Source of the DNA: a virus
Virus record (IMG/VR): IMGVR_UViG_3300020220_003756
Span: 1-64,000 of that record
Length of the DNA: 64,000 bases
Reading direction: 5' to 3' (one strand)
The notes beneath the pieces were generated by a model. That model saw nothing but the letters and a program-made list of their open reading frames with translations. It did no database searches and was not told the DNA's origin. Positions 18,126-26,800 of the stretch are shown here, piece after piece (position 1 is the first letter of the stretch; each line of letters begins with the position of its first letter). Both the position numbers and the translations under genes were made by a program.

Positions 18126-19180
18126 TTTATCTCCTCTAGAGTGAACTTCTCCTTCAATATCTGACAGGCACGATTCAATGCGTGAACACGATCACTTCTG
18201 CTTTCCTTCGTGATGATTACATCAGCCGCGCAATGACAAATGTTTTTATTACAAATTATCTTTTCTTTAGGCCAGTCAAATCCTGTAACTATATTTCCTA
18301 GATGACCGCCAACTTCACAATTTGCACGTTGCACTCTTCCGTCATGTAAAACAAATAAACTTTCTAATCCTATAGAGCATTCCCATCCGAAAAAATTATT
18401 TGATTTAGTTTTTTCTAGATCCGATTGTATGTTTAAAGAAAAAAATTCTTGAGATCCATCATCATATAACACATTTGATTTTGTTTTGTTCATTCGATGA
18501 TTAGTTAATTTTTTTAGTTTCGGATCTCCGAAGACTATAGGCGTGTTTTTTAAAAAATCTAATTGTTCGTCAGTGTAAGATGCATCAAAATAATTAATTC
18601 CCGTACCAAAGTCAGGTAATATTCTTACCACTTCGATAGTAAAAGGTTCAGATGCTAACAAAGCCTTTTCATACATTCTAACGCATCTATCCCAATTTCT
18701 GGGATGCATCATTATTCTTAATGTAACATAGGATTTGTGAGATAATTTTGATAACTTATCAATAAATTCGTCCTCTTCCTCTTCTGATATTACAAATTCT
18801 GAATGATAGCTTACGCTTATAGAACAAAATTTATAAGCTATATCTTTCCAATAATCCCAAGAACGTACAAGATTTGTAGTCACATGCACAGTTCCGCCTT
18901 TATCATAAATGGTGTCAACTAAATCTTTAAAAAAAGGACTTACTGTAGGTTCTCCGCCTGAAAGACTGCAGTGGACATAAGAGAATTTTTCAAAGCACCG
19001 ATCTAAAAAAGGCTTTACATGTTTCCAATCGTAGTGATGATTTTTGCCGCCATGCACAATTTCAGGACAATAACTACAATGATAGGTACAAATATTATTT
19101 AAAAGCCAGGTAAGAAAAAGTCCAGGAGAAGTTTTTTCTATCTTTATTATTTTTTTACCGTTATAGATTATTGGATTCAT
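18122..19180 (-). CDS. radical SAM protein
   Basis: A 352-residue radical SAM enzyme. The 4Fe-4S motif is CTYHCSYC (32-39, C-x3-C-x2-C) and the SAM-contact motif is SGGEPTVSPFF. A later group of cysteines (CEVGG and CNKNICHC) suggests an extra iron-sulphur site of SPASM or twitch type. The substrate is unknown; the class includes peptide-modifying enzymes. The last residues KFTLEEIK equal those of the polymerase at 46298-47965, because the ribosome site of the duplicated cassette lies inside the end of both genes. Confidence 0.85.
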   Translation of the reverse strand: MNPIIYNGKKIIKIEKTSPGLFLTWLLNNICTYHCSYCPEIVHGGKNHHYDWKHVKPFLDRCFEKFSYVHCSLSGGEPTVSPFFKDLVDTIYDKGGTVHVTTNLVRSWDYWKDIAYKFCSISVSYHSEFVISEEEEDEFIDKLSKLSHKSYVTLRIMMHPRNWDRCVRMYEKALLASEPFTIEVVRILPDFGTGINYFDASYTDEQLDFLKNTPIVFGDPKLKKLTNHRMNKTKSNVLYDDGSQEFFSLNIQSDLEKTKSNNFFGWECSIGLESLFVLHDGRVQRANCEVGGHLGNIVTGFDWPKEKIICNKNICHCAADVIITKESRSDRVHALNRACQILKEKFTLEEIK

Positions 19181-19223
19181 AATTTAACCTAATATAATCT
19201 AGTTCTTGAATTCGTTCGTTCAC
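19161..19223 (-). pseudogene. N-terminal remnant of the MNERIQEL gene
   Basis: A GTG-started 20-codon frame reads VNERIQEL and then diverges. The 25 bases TCTAGTTCTTGAATTCGTTC (plus further bases to 19222) match the start of the gene at 45337-45561. It lies directly upstream of the radical SAM start and is best seen as a recombination scar. Confidence 0.45.
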
Positions 19224-19272
19224 GGTTGTTTTCCTTTCTTTTATTTTAAAAATACATCGTTGATTGCTTAAT

Positions 19273-19860
19273 TTATCTCTGTTTTGCCAGTGGTGTGAAC
19301 AATTTTCCATCCATGCTGCTTGCAGATCTCAATTTCTTAAACACATTTTGTACACCCACTGCCTGATTCCAAGCATCTTCTAGCGCATGATGTTTCAGCA
19401 CAGGTGGCCGCTGCGGATCTATACCGAGATCGAACAATGTGCGTGTATCCCTGACTTCCCAAAAACTCCAAGGGATGGCTTTCCCGATCTTGCGGAAAAG
19501 GTGTTCGCAGATTATGACATCAAATCCTGCCCCATGGCTCCAAACCCGTTTCGCTCCCCAGCAGAATTTGTATAGTTGATTCATAGCATCAACGATATTG
19601 ATTCTGCCTTCAGGATCGAATGCTTCTTCCTGTGCTGCCTTACTTTGATTTGCCCACCAGTCTAGGGTAGATTGGCTTACGGTGCAACCTATGCGATCAC
19701 AACTATCTAAGTCTACTTTAACATAAAACTTTTCACAAGATGGTTCAGATATATCGTCACCGAATGGATCAAATTTGACTGCGCCAATCGTTAAAATAGT
19801 TGCTGTGGGGAGAACATCTAAGGTCTCCATGTCGATCATGATATCAGTAAGTGCGGTCAT
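19273..19860 (-). CDS. DnaQ/DexA-like 3'-5' exonuclease
   Basis: A 195-residue DEDD-type exonuclease. IMIDMETLDV (7-16) carries the first Asp and Glu, HGAGFDVIICEHLF carries the second Asp, and HHALEDAWNQA carries the final His and Asp. Together these make a full two-metal active site. The protein resembles T4 DexA and DnaQ proofreading subunits. It may degrade host DNA or RNA ends or edit replication errors. It lies alone between the radical SAM and GMP reductase genes, with its own weak ribosome site. Confidence 0.85.
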   Translation of the reverse strand: MTALTDIMIDMETLDVLPTATILTIGAVKFDPFGDDISEPSCEKFYVKVDLDSCDRIGCTVSQSTLDWWANQSKAAQEEAFDPEGRINIVDAMNQLYKFCWGAKRVWSHGAGFDVIICEHLFRKIGKAIPWSFWEVRDTRTLFDLGIDPQRPPVLKHHALEDAWNQAVGVQNVFKKLRSASSMDGKLFTPLAKQR

Positions 19861-19891
19861 GCTGCTATTATACTTTCTATTATCGTTTAAG

Positions 19892-20920
19892 TCAAATATT
19901 ATTTTTTACAAATACATCATTGATTTGTCGATTGACCCGGATAAATGTAGTGCATTTCGATAGCTGTTTTAGGGTCGGGGCGCCTACATAAGTACAGGCA
20001 CTGCGGAGTCCCCCCAGCAGATCTAGCACTGTGTTTTTTACTAGACCTTTGTATTTTACTTCTACTGTGCGTCCTTCTGAACTTCTATATTCAGCAACGC
20101 CGCCGCTATGCTTATTCATTGCTGTGTCCGAACTCATGCCGTAAAAGGTAACTAGGCCGTCCTTGACTTCGCCACCGCCTTCGTCGTGGCCGGCTAACAT
20201 CCCACCCAGCATGACGAAGTCTGCGCCTGCGCCAAATGCCTTAGCCACATCGCCTGGGCAAGTGCAGCCACCATCAGCAACGATATGGGCGCCGAGCCCA
20301 TGGGCCGCATCACTGCACTCAATGATCGCAGAAAGTTGCGGGTAGCCAACTCCAGTCTGTATCCTAGTCGTGCATACCGATCCCGGTCCGATTCCAACTT
20401 TGACGATGTCGGCTCCCCGTAAAATAAGTTCTTGGGTCATATCAGCAGTGACCACATTACCGGCGATGATGGTTTTGTCTGGCCAGGCGTCACGGACGTC
20501 TGCGACATAATCACCGAATGTTTCGCTGTAGCCGTTGGCTACGTCGATGCAGACGAAACGGATCTCTGGATAGGCATTGATTATTCGGCTCAGTCTTTGG
20601 AAATCTCGTTCGCCAGTGCCGGTGCTGACAGCGAAACAATTGCCGCTGTACTCAGTGGCTAAGTCAAACAGGTCCTCTTCGTCGTAAGACTTTACCAAAC
20701 AGGTAAACATACTATGCCCGGAAAGAGTCTTAGCCATTTCGATCGTACCTACTCCATCCATGTTGGCAGCCATTATGGGAACGCCCGTCCATTCTTGACT
20801 GCTGTGACGGAATTTATAAGTTCTGGAAAGTTCTACTTCTTTTCGGCTGCTTAAAGTAGAACGTTTGGGACGGATCAACACATCACGAAAGTCTAATTTG
20901 ACTTCGTCTTCGATACGCAT
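19892..20920 (-). CDS. guaC: GMP reductase
   Basis: A 342-residue TIM-barrel enzyme of the IMPDH/GMPR family without the CBS domains of IMPDH. The phosphate loop and catalytic cysteine are in [16 protein letters not shown] (Cys183), and VADGGC and [11 protein letters not shown] follow. Length fits GuaC (about 345). It turns GMP into IMP with NADPH, returning guanine nucleotides to the adenine branch. With RNR nearby this fits salvage of host nucleotides for phage DNA. It is followed by bS21 in the same direction. Confidence 0.9.
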   Translation of the reverse strand: MRIEDEVKLDFRDVLIRPKRSTLSSRKEVELSRTYKFRHSSQEWTGVPIMAANMDGVGTIEMAKTLSGHSMFTCLVKSYDEEDLFDLATEYSGNCFAVSTGTGERDFQRLSRIINAYPEIRFVCIDVANGYSETFGDYVADVRDAWPDKTIIAGNVVTADMTQELILRGADIVKVGIGPGSVCTTRIQTGVGYPQLSAIIECSDAAHGLGAHIVADGGCTCPGDVAKAFGAGADFVMLGGMLAGHDEGGGEVKDGLVTFYGMSSDTAMNKHSGGVAEYRSSEGRTVEVKYKGLVKNTVLDLLGGLRSACTYVGAPTLKQLSKCTTFIRVNRQINDVFVKNNI

Positions 20921-20932
20921 TTGATACCTTTC

Positions 20933-21172
20933 TTAGAAAAGTTTTGCCGGAAGTTGTTGTTCTCTTAATTTTTTACGCCATCTTGCTTTGGCAGCAGATT
21001 TTTTCCGTTTACGAATACTGGTTGGTTTTTCGTAAAATTCATGTTTTCTAAGATCATCTAAAATATTAGAATCTTCGATTTTTTTCTTGAAACGCCTGAG
21101 GGCCTGGTTAATGTTTTCGTTTTCTTTGAAAACAACCGTCCTTCCCTGTAATTGATTGTTAAATTGTTTCAT
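20933..21172 (-). CDS. rpsU: ribosomal protein bS21
   Basis: A 79-residue bS21 homologue. The family core is clear: ENINQALRRFKKKIEDSNIL (about 19-38), HEFYEKPTSIRKRKKSAAKA (45-64) and an Arg/Lys-rich end. bS21 sits on the small subunit near the Shine-Dalgarno:anti-SD helix and affects initiation. Phage bS21 genes are known from large phages and may bias host ribosomes to phage mRNA. It overlaps the upstream 129-residue gene by 14 bases. Confidence 0.93.
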   Translation of the reverse strand: MKQFNNQLQGRTVVFKENENINQALRRFKKKIEDSNILDDLRKHEFYEKPTSIRKRKKSAAKARWRKKLREQQLPAKLF

Positions 21173-21548
21173 TATTTTCCATTCTAAAAGTAAGCAATTC
21201 TACAACATCTTCGACTGAGTATATAGCAGATTTGTTAATTTTATTCAATTTTTTTAATGTGCCAAAGTAATAAGAATTTCGTTGGGCAGCAAAATATCCT
21301 ACCATGGTATCATCGAGAGAGTCTGCATTAAAGATTATAAAGTCGCTTTTGAGTTTTTTGTCTAATATCCAATCTATTGAATCGGTAGGTCTAGCGGAAT
21401 ACACTACTATGTTTCCCACTTTGTTGAGACGGAGTAAACTTTCTGAAATTATTTGGGTTTGATTTTCTGTAAGATCATAGATTAAAAATCTAAAACTATC
21501 TGGTAAAAAATCATCCGGAACAGTGACTATGATTACATGGTCAGACAT
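21159..21548 (-). CDS. hypothetical protein (129 aa)
   Basis: A 129-residue soluble alpha/beta protein (MSDHVIIVTVPDDFLP start). It alternates hydrophobic strands with helices, like a Rossmann or receiver-type fold, but no active-site motif is obvious. It overlaps bS21 downstream and follows the membrane protein gene at 21551 by 2 bases, so it is in the same transcript. Function unknown. Confidence 0.6.
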   Translation of the reverse strand: MSDHVIIVTVPDDFLPDSFRFLIYDLTENQTQIISESLLRLNKVGNIVVYSARPTDSIDWILDKKLKSDFIIFNADSLDDTMVGYFAAQRNSYYFGTLKKLNKINKSAIYSVEDVVELLTFRMENNETI

Positions 21549-21550
21549 CT

Positions 21551-23068
21551 TTAACCTTTTTTGATCCTTTGCCAGATAGTATTGTCATTTTGTTCGGCAT
21601 TTTGAATATAATCGGTCATTCTTCCTTGCTTCGTACTATCTGCTGCATTCCCTCTTTCTCCATCCATCTCGTTATCTTTTTTTTTAGATTCTGACTCTAC
21701 TAGATGATCTCCTGGGCGTTCGTTGGATTTTTGAAGTTGTTCTTGGGCCCATTTAGCTGCCTCCAACGCCGCTTCATCGTCACCGAAATCGGCTATAGGT
21801 TTAAGATAATCTTCCCAGGGCAATTTATCGATGATCCCTCTTTCTAGCAACATTCTTTGATGCTTGACGCTGTTCTTGATACCTTCGGATTTCCAGATTC
21901 TCATCGCTATTTTTTCTGTTTCTGCTGCCTGCTCTATAAGTTCTTCTTCTTTTTCTTCGTCGACGGCTCGTTCTGCCTCGGCGATCATTTCGTTCCATTC
22001 TTCTAACGGATCCTTTTTAGATTCTTCAGAAACTTTAGATTTGACTGGATCGGTTTCTATCTCCGCTATTTTTCTGTTGGCTTCTTCTGCAACATCATCT
22101 CCAGTCTGTGTTTCTGGATCTGTTTGTGGTTGTCCGCCACTTCCTTCATCAACTGATCCGATCGCGGACTGCTGTGATGGGGATGTTTCTTCTCTGTCGA
22201 CTTCCGATGGGGTGTCCTCTTGAACCAACTCATTTTTTCGCTCCTCTTCTTGTTGTCTGAACCATTGGAAACTGTATTGGCTAGACAATAGTAATACCAC
22301 TGCCAGGGGATCGAACACCAACACGATGGTTATAATCACCCAGGTTACTGCTCTTTCTAACATGTTCTGATCGGTCTGATCGCCATAGATCAGTTTGGCG
22401 ATATATTTGATTGGACCCACTTCGGCCTCGACCTTGCGCATCTCTGCCCGAACAGGTGCGATTTCTTCCTGTAGTTTTACGATTCGAGATTGCGCTTCTT
22501 CGATCTGCTTGGTCAATGTTTCTCGATCTCGAGATTGGCTACGGCGGATCTGCAGGCTGCGTTCTGCGGCACTGCGCACCTGTGTCGTACCATCTTTGAG
22601 TTTGATTTCTTGATCACCTGTGGCGATGACCCCAGTAACGGCTGCATCCATCTGTTTGATAACTGCCTGAGCGTTGGCTATGTTCTCACGCTCGATCTTG
22701 ATCTTTTCATCTGCCAGAGATATCTTGGCCTGTACATCACCGCTGACGATATTTTGATCCAGATGCGCCTTTGACAGATACCCGAATATGCCCAAAGACG
22801 TTATGATCATCAATATGGCGATAGCGGCTATGAGATATATCTTGATCAGACTAGGTGCCCGGTGCCAGTTCCATTTCAACCATACAGTGGCTACCAGTTT
22901 GCTGACTTCTAAGGCCACTCCCATTATGATGATGGACACGGCACTAGCGGCAAAAATAGAAACTAGGCCTGCCACCGAATACCACACTGCCACAGCAGAA
23001 ATTATCAATCCACTGAGCAATGTTAGATATGCTATTATCTTGTCAGATGTGCCATACGTATATTTCAT
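21551..23068 (-). CDS. large membrane and coiled-coil protein (505 aa)
   Basis: A 505-residue protein with three N-terminal membrane helices (about 10-30, 35-55, 74-98) and a coiled coil (120-220). A fourth membrane helix lies near 240-260, and a long acidic, Glu/Gln-rich tail follows. The layout resembles DUF4407-like membrane proteins, but I cannot confirm it. The tail ends basic (WQRIKKG). Such proteins are found in several T4-like aquatic phages without known role. It likely spans the inner membrane with the tail in the cytosol. Confidence 0.7.
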   Translation of the reverse strand: MKYTYGTSDKIIAYLTLLSGLIISAVAVWYSVAGLVSIFAASAVSIIIMGVALEVSKLVATVWLKWNWHRAPSLIKIYLIAAIAILMIITSLGIFGYLSKAHLDQNIVSGDVQAKISLADEKIKIERENIANAQAVIKQMDAAVTGVIATGDQEIKLKDGTTQVRSAAERSLQIRRSQSRDRETLTKQIEEAQSRIVKLQEEIAPVRAEMRKVEAEVGPIKYIAKLIYGDQTDQNMLERAVTWVIITIVLVFDPLAVVLLLSSQYSFQWFRQQEEERKNELVQEDTPSEVDREETSPSQQSAIGSVDEGSGGQPQTDPETQTGDDVAEEANRKIAEIETDPVKSKVSEESKKDPLEEWNEMIAEAERAVDEEKEEELIEQAAETEKIAMRIWKSEGIKNSVKHQRMLLERGIIDKLPWEDYLKPIADFGDDEAALEAAKWAQEQLQKSNERPGDHLVESESKKKDNEMDGERGNAADSTKQGRMTDYIQNAEQNDNTIWQRIKKG

Positions 23069-23078
23069 GAACTATTAT

Positions 23079-23510
23079 TTATTGCTTCAACCATCGCCAA
23101 TTTGTGTGCGCATTATCAAAGCAGGCAGTCTGTGACAGGGTTTTTTCTACTCCGTAGGCGATCGCCTGAACATGCATCCTTCTGCAATAACCGGAACCAG
23201 TCGGCCAGGTCAACACCGGCCTAGCATAGCCGCTGGCATCGCCTCTATACCACTCAACCGTTTGACCGTTTTCAGCAAACATAACTGCATGCGTCAAGGC
23301 CTGATGATAAGCGGATTTTTGATCATCATCTAGTGTCTTGAAAAATCCAAAAGATACAGTTATAGCCTCATTGATAAATGATTCGCTTCGATATTCAAAG
23401 AATCTTGGATTGTTAATATCGTTGGCCTGAACAGTGCTAGCGACCAATAACATCGACAACTTCCCAACTACCATCAGGCTTTTGACAACTGATACCTTTG
23501 CGTTGGACAT
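23079..23510 (-). CDS. secreted hypothetical protein (143 aa)
   Basis: A 143-residue protein. ATG 23510 is selected because GGAGG lies 5 bases before it. A basic start and hydrophobic stretch (SLMVVGKLSMLLVASTVQA) make a signal peptide. The mature part holds three Cys and ends with WRWLKQ. It overlaps the lipoprotein gene by 74 bases. It probably works in the periplasm. Not recognised. Confidence 0.6.
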   Translation of the reverse strand: MSNAKVSVVKSLMVVGKLSMLLVASTVQANDINNPRFFEYRSESFINEAITVSFGFFKTLDDDQKSAYHQALTHAVMFAENGQTVEWYRGDASGYARPVLTWPTGSGYCRRMHVQAIAYGVEKTLSQTACFDNAHTNWRWLKQ

Positions 23511-23757
23511 CATTTCCTCCAATCCTCATCCAATAAGTAAACTCACCGCAATACGGACTAAATCCGGCCCTTGATGCTGTTAATCTTTTGATCTGATCAT
23601 CCGTGCATTCTACCTGAGTTTTACTGTTAACACGTTCTCCATTTTGGGTTTCAATAGTTTGGCTAGTATGACAATACTGTGGCTTTTTCGCTGAAACCTT
23701 AGGTGCTGAAGAACACCCGACTAATAATAGGCCGGCTAATATGATAGCGATCTTCAT
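23437..23757 (-). CDS. lipoprotein (106 aa)
   Basis: A 106-residue protein with a lipobox (LLLVGC at 10-15), so Cys15 should carry lipid. The mature part has four further Cys, likely in disulphides. It starts directly at the stop of the LPP20-like gene (23757). Three envelope genes follow each other here, suggesting a module acting on the host outer membrane, for example superinfection exclusion. That role is inference. Confidence 0.7.
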   Translation of the reverse strand: MKIAIILAGLLLVGCSSAPKVSAKKPQYCHTSQTIETQNGERVNSKTQVECTDDQIKRLTASRAGFSPYCGEFTYWMRIGGNDVQRKGISCQKPDGSWEVVDVIGR

Positions 23758-24245
23758 TACTGTGCCTTCGCAGACTTGGCTTCTTGCATCAATCTCTCAA
23801 AAGTTTCCAGAGGCATCTTGATCCGTACATAGGTATGCACACGGCTAGTAGCAGCCAATTGATAAGAATGCTTCTTGACTTCAAGATGCTCTCGGATCAC
23901 GGTATCTACCACTTTGTGCTCGACAAAAGTTCGAGTGTTGCGCTTGTCATTGGTGATGTCAATAGTGGTAGACGAGTTGACCGAACCGTTGATGCGTTCG
24001 GCGAAACCCTTGACAGCGAATGCATAGGCCTGTGCTTCTGCGGCCTGCTCATAGATGCTTTCTCCCATTCCGCAGGCATAGGCAAATTTGTCACGATTCC
24101 AGAACTTCCACCCTTCGGAGCCGATCTGTTCGCAATCAACATACCAATTAGGATGCGCTTTGGTATCACGGACTTCGATGGTTTTCATAGAAGAGCAGCC
24201 AGTGACTGCCGCAGCCATAATGCCGATTATAATTGCCTTTTTCAT
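23757..24245 (-). CDS. LPP20-like lipoprotein
   Basis: A 162-residue lipoprotein: MKKAIIIGIMAAAVTGCSS gives a signal peptide with Cys17. The domain after it, with HPNWYVD, ACGMGESIYEQAAEAQAYAF and a later THTYV-like strand pattern, resembles LPP20/LPOB-type lipoproteins, which sit in the outer membrane. It is the first gene of the three-gene envelope block. The family match is by pattern only. Confidence 0.7.
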   Translation of the reverse strand: MKKAIIIGIMAAAVTGCSSMKTIEVRDTKAHPNWYVDCEQIGSEGWKFWNRDKFAYACGMGESIYEQAAEAQAYAFAVKGFAERINGSVNSSTTIDITNDKRNTRTFVEHKVVDTVIREHLEVKKHSYQLAATSRVHTYVRIKMPLETFERLMQEAKSAKAQ

Positions 24246-24326
24246 AATTACCTTTCTGTGTGTGAGTTACGACATTAATAATTATAGCATCGCAGCCAAC
24301 CAAAGTCAACTACGGTGATTACCAAT

Positions 24327-24632
24327 CTACTTGAAGAAGATCAATGCCATCATCACGGCCTGGAGCATGAATCCAAAACCCAGGGTGACGATATTGAACA
24401 TGTCTCGTTTGGCAGCGGCTTTGGCGAACAGCAGGGCCAGTCCAAACCAAACCATCAAAACCAAATCCACCGCAGGCATCTTGTCAGTGATGCCTGCCAT
24501 CACTGCTAAGAAACTAGGTATAGTGGCCGAGTGTAAGACCAAAATGGCCACCCATTCTAGGCTCTCCGGGCTCAGCCGACTGAAATATCTTTTGAGACCG
24601 TCGCGGACCTTTTCTATGTCAAATGTTTTCAT
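24327..24632 (-). CDS. three-helix membrane protein (101 aa)
   Basis: A 101-residue protein with three hydrophobic segments (about 31-50, 56-74, 80-100) after a basic amphipathic start. ATG 24632 has the ribosome site CAGGAAACC. It overlaps the cell-wall hydrolase gene by 14 bases, so it could be a holin-type partner; this is an inference from neighbourhood and topology. No family recognised. Confidence 0.6.
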   Translation of the reverse strand: MKTFDIEKVRDGLKRYFSRLSPESLEWVAILVLHSATIPSFLAVMAGITDKMPAVDLVLMVWFGLALLFAKAAAKRDMFNIVTLGFGFMLQAVMMALIFFK

Positions 24633-25164
24633 TTGGTTTCCTGTAGAAGATGTGGGCTCCAATTTTAATTATCCTTTCTAGTTTCCAGTTAGGGCTGACG
24701 TAATCAGCATGATAATACAATGCTTTATTTAAGCTGTCAAGACGGAATCCTTCCAGGTAGACTTTTTTAGCCACTGCATAACTATCGGCATAGGCCTTAT
24801 CGTTGATCTTGCGATTTCTATGGTTAGCATCGCAGTACCAAGAGAACTGGCAGATAACCGTGGAAAAGATCACGGTCTTTTCGTAGACTACTCCGCATAC
24901 CGTTTTTGGAAATCTCGGATCCTTCACCCTGTTTAGTGTGACCTGAGCGACAGCTACTTTACCTTCGAACGGTTCGTATCCCGCTTCGCGATAGATGTTC
25001 AGAGCAAGACATTCTAGATCTTTTTCTATGCTCTCCGCAGATACAAATTGATATCCTTCTTGTCCGCTTAACTTTTGAAATTTCCATCCGGTTATCGAAC
25101 TTACTACAAACATCACCAACAACAGCGATACTGCTATACTACCCAATCTAAGAGATTGAAACAT
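24619..25164 (-). CDS. SleB-type cell-wall hydrolase
   Basis: A 181-residue protein with an N-terminal membrane anchor or signal (about 8-26) and a hydrolase_2/SleB domain. CLALNIYREAGYEPFEGKVAV contains the conserved Glu region, followed by VTLNRVKDPRFPKTVCGVVY, CQFSWYCD and ALYYHADYVSPNW. The family cuts peptidoglycan glycan strands. ATG 25164 has AAAGGAGG 6 bases before it; a longer frame reaches into the structured RNA region and is not used. It is probably the lysis enzyme of this phage or an entry/exit helper. Confidence 0.85.
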   Translation of the reverse strand: MFQSLRLGSIAVSLLLVMFVVSSITGWKFQKLSGQEGYQFVSAESIEKDLECLALNIYREAGYEPFEGKVAVAQVTLNRVKDPRFPKTVCGVVYEKTVIFSTVICQFSWYCDANHRNRKINDKAYADSYAVAKKVYLEGFRLDSLNKALYYHADYVSPNWKLERIIKIGAHIFYRKPNENI

Positions 25165-25189
25165 TGTGTTCCTCCTTTCATTTGGTGTC

Positions 25190-25440
25190 ACGATCTTCTG
25201 TGACATTACACTACAGGGAGTTAACTTCACGAGGCTCTATAAGAGAACCCTTGGTTCGTGTAGTCGTCTCCATCAGTTACGACACGCTGCCTTGCTGTTT
25301 ACAAGACTGCGCTTTCACCTTTGGCGAGCATGGCTTCCCGAATCTCACGGGTTTCTCATTGGCCAAGACTCGCGGGTCTGGACATTAAACTGGTTCGCTC
25401 CGTCCGGACCAACTATCTCAGTTTCTTGCGAAACGTTTAA
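25190..25440 (-). ncRNA. structured non-coding RNA candidate, class unknown
   Basis: No reading frame is supported here. The minus-strand transcript can form many helices in series. GTTTC-GCAA-GAAAC has a GNRA loop. GGTCCGGAC pairs with GTCCAGACC (one mismatch). GCGAG...CTCGC and TGGC...GCCA enclose CCCG-TGAGATT-CGGG. Further helices are CTTG...CAAG, CGTGTCGT...ACG..ACACG, GAACC-AAG-GGTTC and GTCAC...GTGAC. It is clearly more GC-rich than neighbouring intergenic DNA. It ends just before the hydrolase ribosome site, so it may be a leader or a separate RNA. I could not match it to tmRNA, RNase P, SRP, 6S, or an intron. Confidence 0.6.
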
Positions 25441-25474
25441 TATATATCGCATTTTACTGTCAGAGTGTAAAAAA
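25441..25474 (-). promoter_or_regulatory. possible sigma-70 promoter for the structured RNA
   Basis: The minus strand shows TTTACA followed after 19 bases by TATATATT, just upstream of the GNRA-capped hairpin. The spacing is slightly long, so this is tentative. Confidence 0.35.
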
Positions 25475-25481
25475 TACACGA

Positions 25482-25898
25482 TTATCGACGATTTTTGACA
25501 ATATTTACAACGAAATCTTCAAAAACTTTTTCCGGCCAGGTACTCTTTGCGTTATTAACCCAATGAGTGGTAAATCTCACATTGCCTTTTACATAGCCTT
25601 TATTGTTGTTGATTCTATCCAAACTCGCTCGATATGGGTTTTTGTCTTCTCTAGTTCCAGATTTTGTCTGCATTTTAATGCCGCTTACAGCACACAATCC
25701 GTTTTGTCGATGCCACAGTTTAACGAGATAATCTCGATCGAGATCAAAATCCCATCCGTTGTTTTTAGCCCGTTTAGCGCTGTCTTTTAAAATAGTCATT
25801 GATAACCAAGGACCGATATCATTATCGGCATTTTGAAATACTTTCTTTATGTACCGTTCTCTTTTATTGTCAATCAAAAATAGGGTGTTAAATGTCAT
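25482..25898 (-). CDS. HNH-like endonuclease
   Basis: A 138-residue protein. CAVSGI near residue 73 and YRASLDRINNNKGYVKGNVR (about 95-114), followed by THWVNNAKS, match phage HNH proteins with the pattern SLDRID..KGY..NV. The catalytic His position is not clear, so activity is uncertain. It lies directly upstream of the structured RNA. It may be a free-standing homing nuclease or a recombination nuclease. Confidence 0.65.
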   Translation of the reverse strand: MTFNTLFLIDNKRERYIKKVFQNADNDIGPWLSMTILKDSAKRAKNNGWDFDLDRDYLVKLWHRQNGLCAVSGIKMQTKSGTREDKNPYRASLDRINNNKGYVKGNVRFTTHWVNNAKSTWPEKVFEDFVVNIVKNRR

Positions 25899-25899
25899 T

Positions 25900-26289
25900 C
25901 TATCGCCTCATTTTAGAAATTTCAACTGCCTCTTCATCAGAAAAAATCGGCACAGCATTACTCTTGTGCATGGTACCAATGCCTTTGATCTTAGTGCCTG
26001 TATAGACTTTCTGTTCGGGCTTGGTGCAGGGACCAGCGGTAAATGGAAGGCTTTCGATCTTAGGTTGGTCGCTGCCTCGATAAGATCTAGGTGCAGGTTT
26101 CCAGGTATCCGCAGTCATGGCTCTGCGGCGCTTCTTTTCTTCTGATTCGATACCCCATTTTTTCTGTAGGGCCTTCCAAGATTCTTCCAATTCGCGAGCC
26201 TTGCGGGCTTCGTCGGAATTGCGGAACTGGCGTTTGCCCTTGCGTTTGCCTGTGGTGGATAACCAAGGGCCTTCTAGATGCATGCTCAA
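25900..26289 (-). CDS. hypothetical phage protein (129 aa)
   Basis: A 129-residue, very basic, Lys/Arg-rich protein (MSMHLEGPWLSTTGKRKGKR start) with a helical charged middle and Pro-rich patches. Similar short basic proteins occur in T4-like aquatic phages, but I know no function. It sits 1 base from the HNH gene and may bind nucleic acid. Confidence 0.55.
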   Translation of the reverse strand: MSMHLEGPWLSTTGKRKGKRQFRNSDEARKARELEESWKALQKKWGIESEEKKRRRAMTADTWKPAPRSYRGSDQPKIESLPFTAGPCTKPEQKVYTGTKIKGIGTMHKSNAVPIFSDEEAVEISKMRR

Positions 26290-26346
26290 AAGATCCTCCT
26301 ATACAGTTAGATAATGCTAGTATTCTAGCATCTCTCCTAGAAGTTG

Positions 26347-26766
26347 TCAATCAAAATCTTTTTTGAGCGTTTCTGCCGTTTCGGGATCCAATTGAATCTC
26401 TTTTGGGGTATCGCCGAGATAGTAGCCAAAGTACACAGGAAATCCTGCTTGCCACAGTCTCCTTTCGTGTTGAGGCAATCTCCAGCACACATAGTCATCT
26501 GGTTTGACGATCGGTTCTTTAGGAGGCTCGTTGTAGGGGCGATTGAGTTCAGGTTCCGATCCTGCCCAGCCGCTGCTTCCTGGAAAGGCATAATTATATG
26601 GCCCGGTATCTACTCTAAAGTATAATTTTTTTGCTGCTTCTGGCAGCGATCCGAGCGACTTGTCATATTCTAATATTTTTGCCTCTAACACGATACCGTT
26701 ACCATAGAAACATTCATTGAATTCAAGTTTAAACAGGTCGCTCAATTCTAATTTTGTAGTAAGCAT
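26347..26766 (-). CDS. hypothetical protein (139 aa)
   Basis: A 139-residue soluble acidic protein; the middle is rich in Pro, Tyr and Trp. The ribosome site GAGAGGA precedes ATG 26766. It lies 3' of the AhpD terminator and so starts a separate transcript. No family recognised. Confidence 0.55.
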   Translation of the reverse strand: MLTTKLELSDLFKLEFNECFYGNGIVLEAKILEYDKSLGSLPEAAKKLYFRVDTGPYNYAFPGSSGWAGSEPELNRPYNEPPKEPIVKPDDYVCWRLPQHERRLWQAGFPVYFGYYLGDTPKEIQLDPETAETLKKDFD

Positions 26767-26800
26767 ATAATCCTCTCTGACAAATATTAGTTATCTCTCT

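Noticed and set aside
23784-24278. 164-codon plus-strand frame
   Set aside because: Opposite strand of the LPP20-like lipoprotein gene, which has a signal peptide, lipobox and correct neighbours.
25190-25440. Group I or group II intron, or an HNH-linked guide RNA (HEARO-type)
   Set aside because: No complementary P7 pair, no domain V-like hairpin with the usual sequence, and the RNA lies behind, not before, a short HNH gene. No split exon reading frame joins across it.
25190-25440. RNase P, 6S, or SRP RNA
   Set aside because: The conserved GAGGAAAGTCC-type segment, the long single bulge of 6S, and the GGTCCGGAAGGAAGC-type SRP loop are absent.
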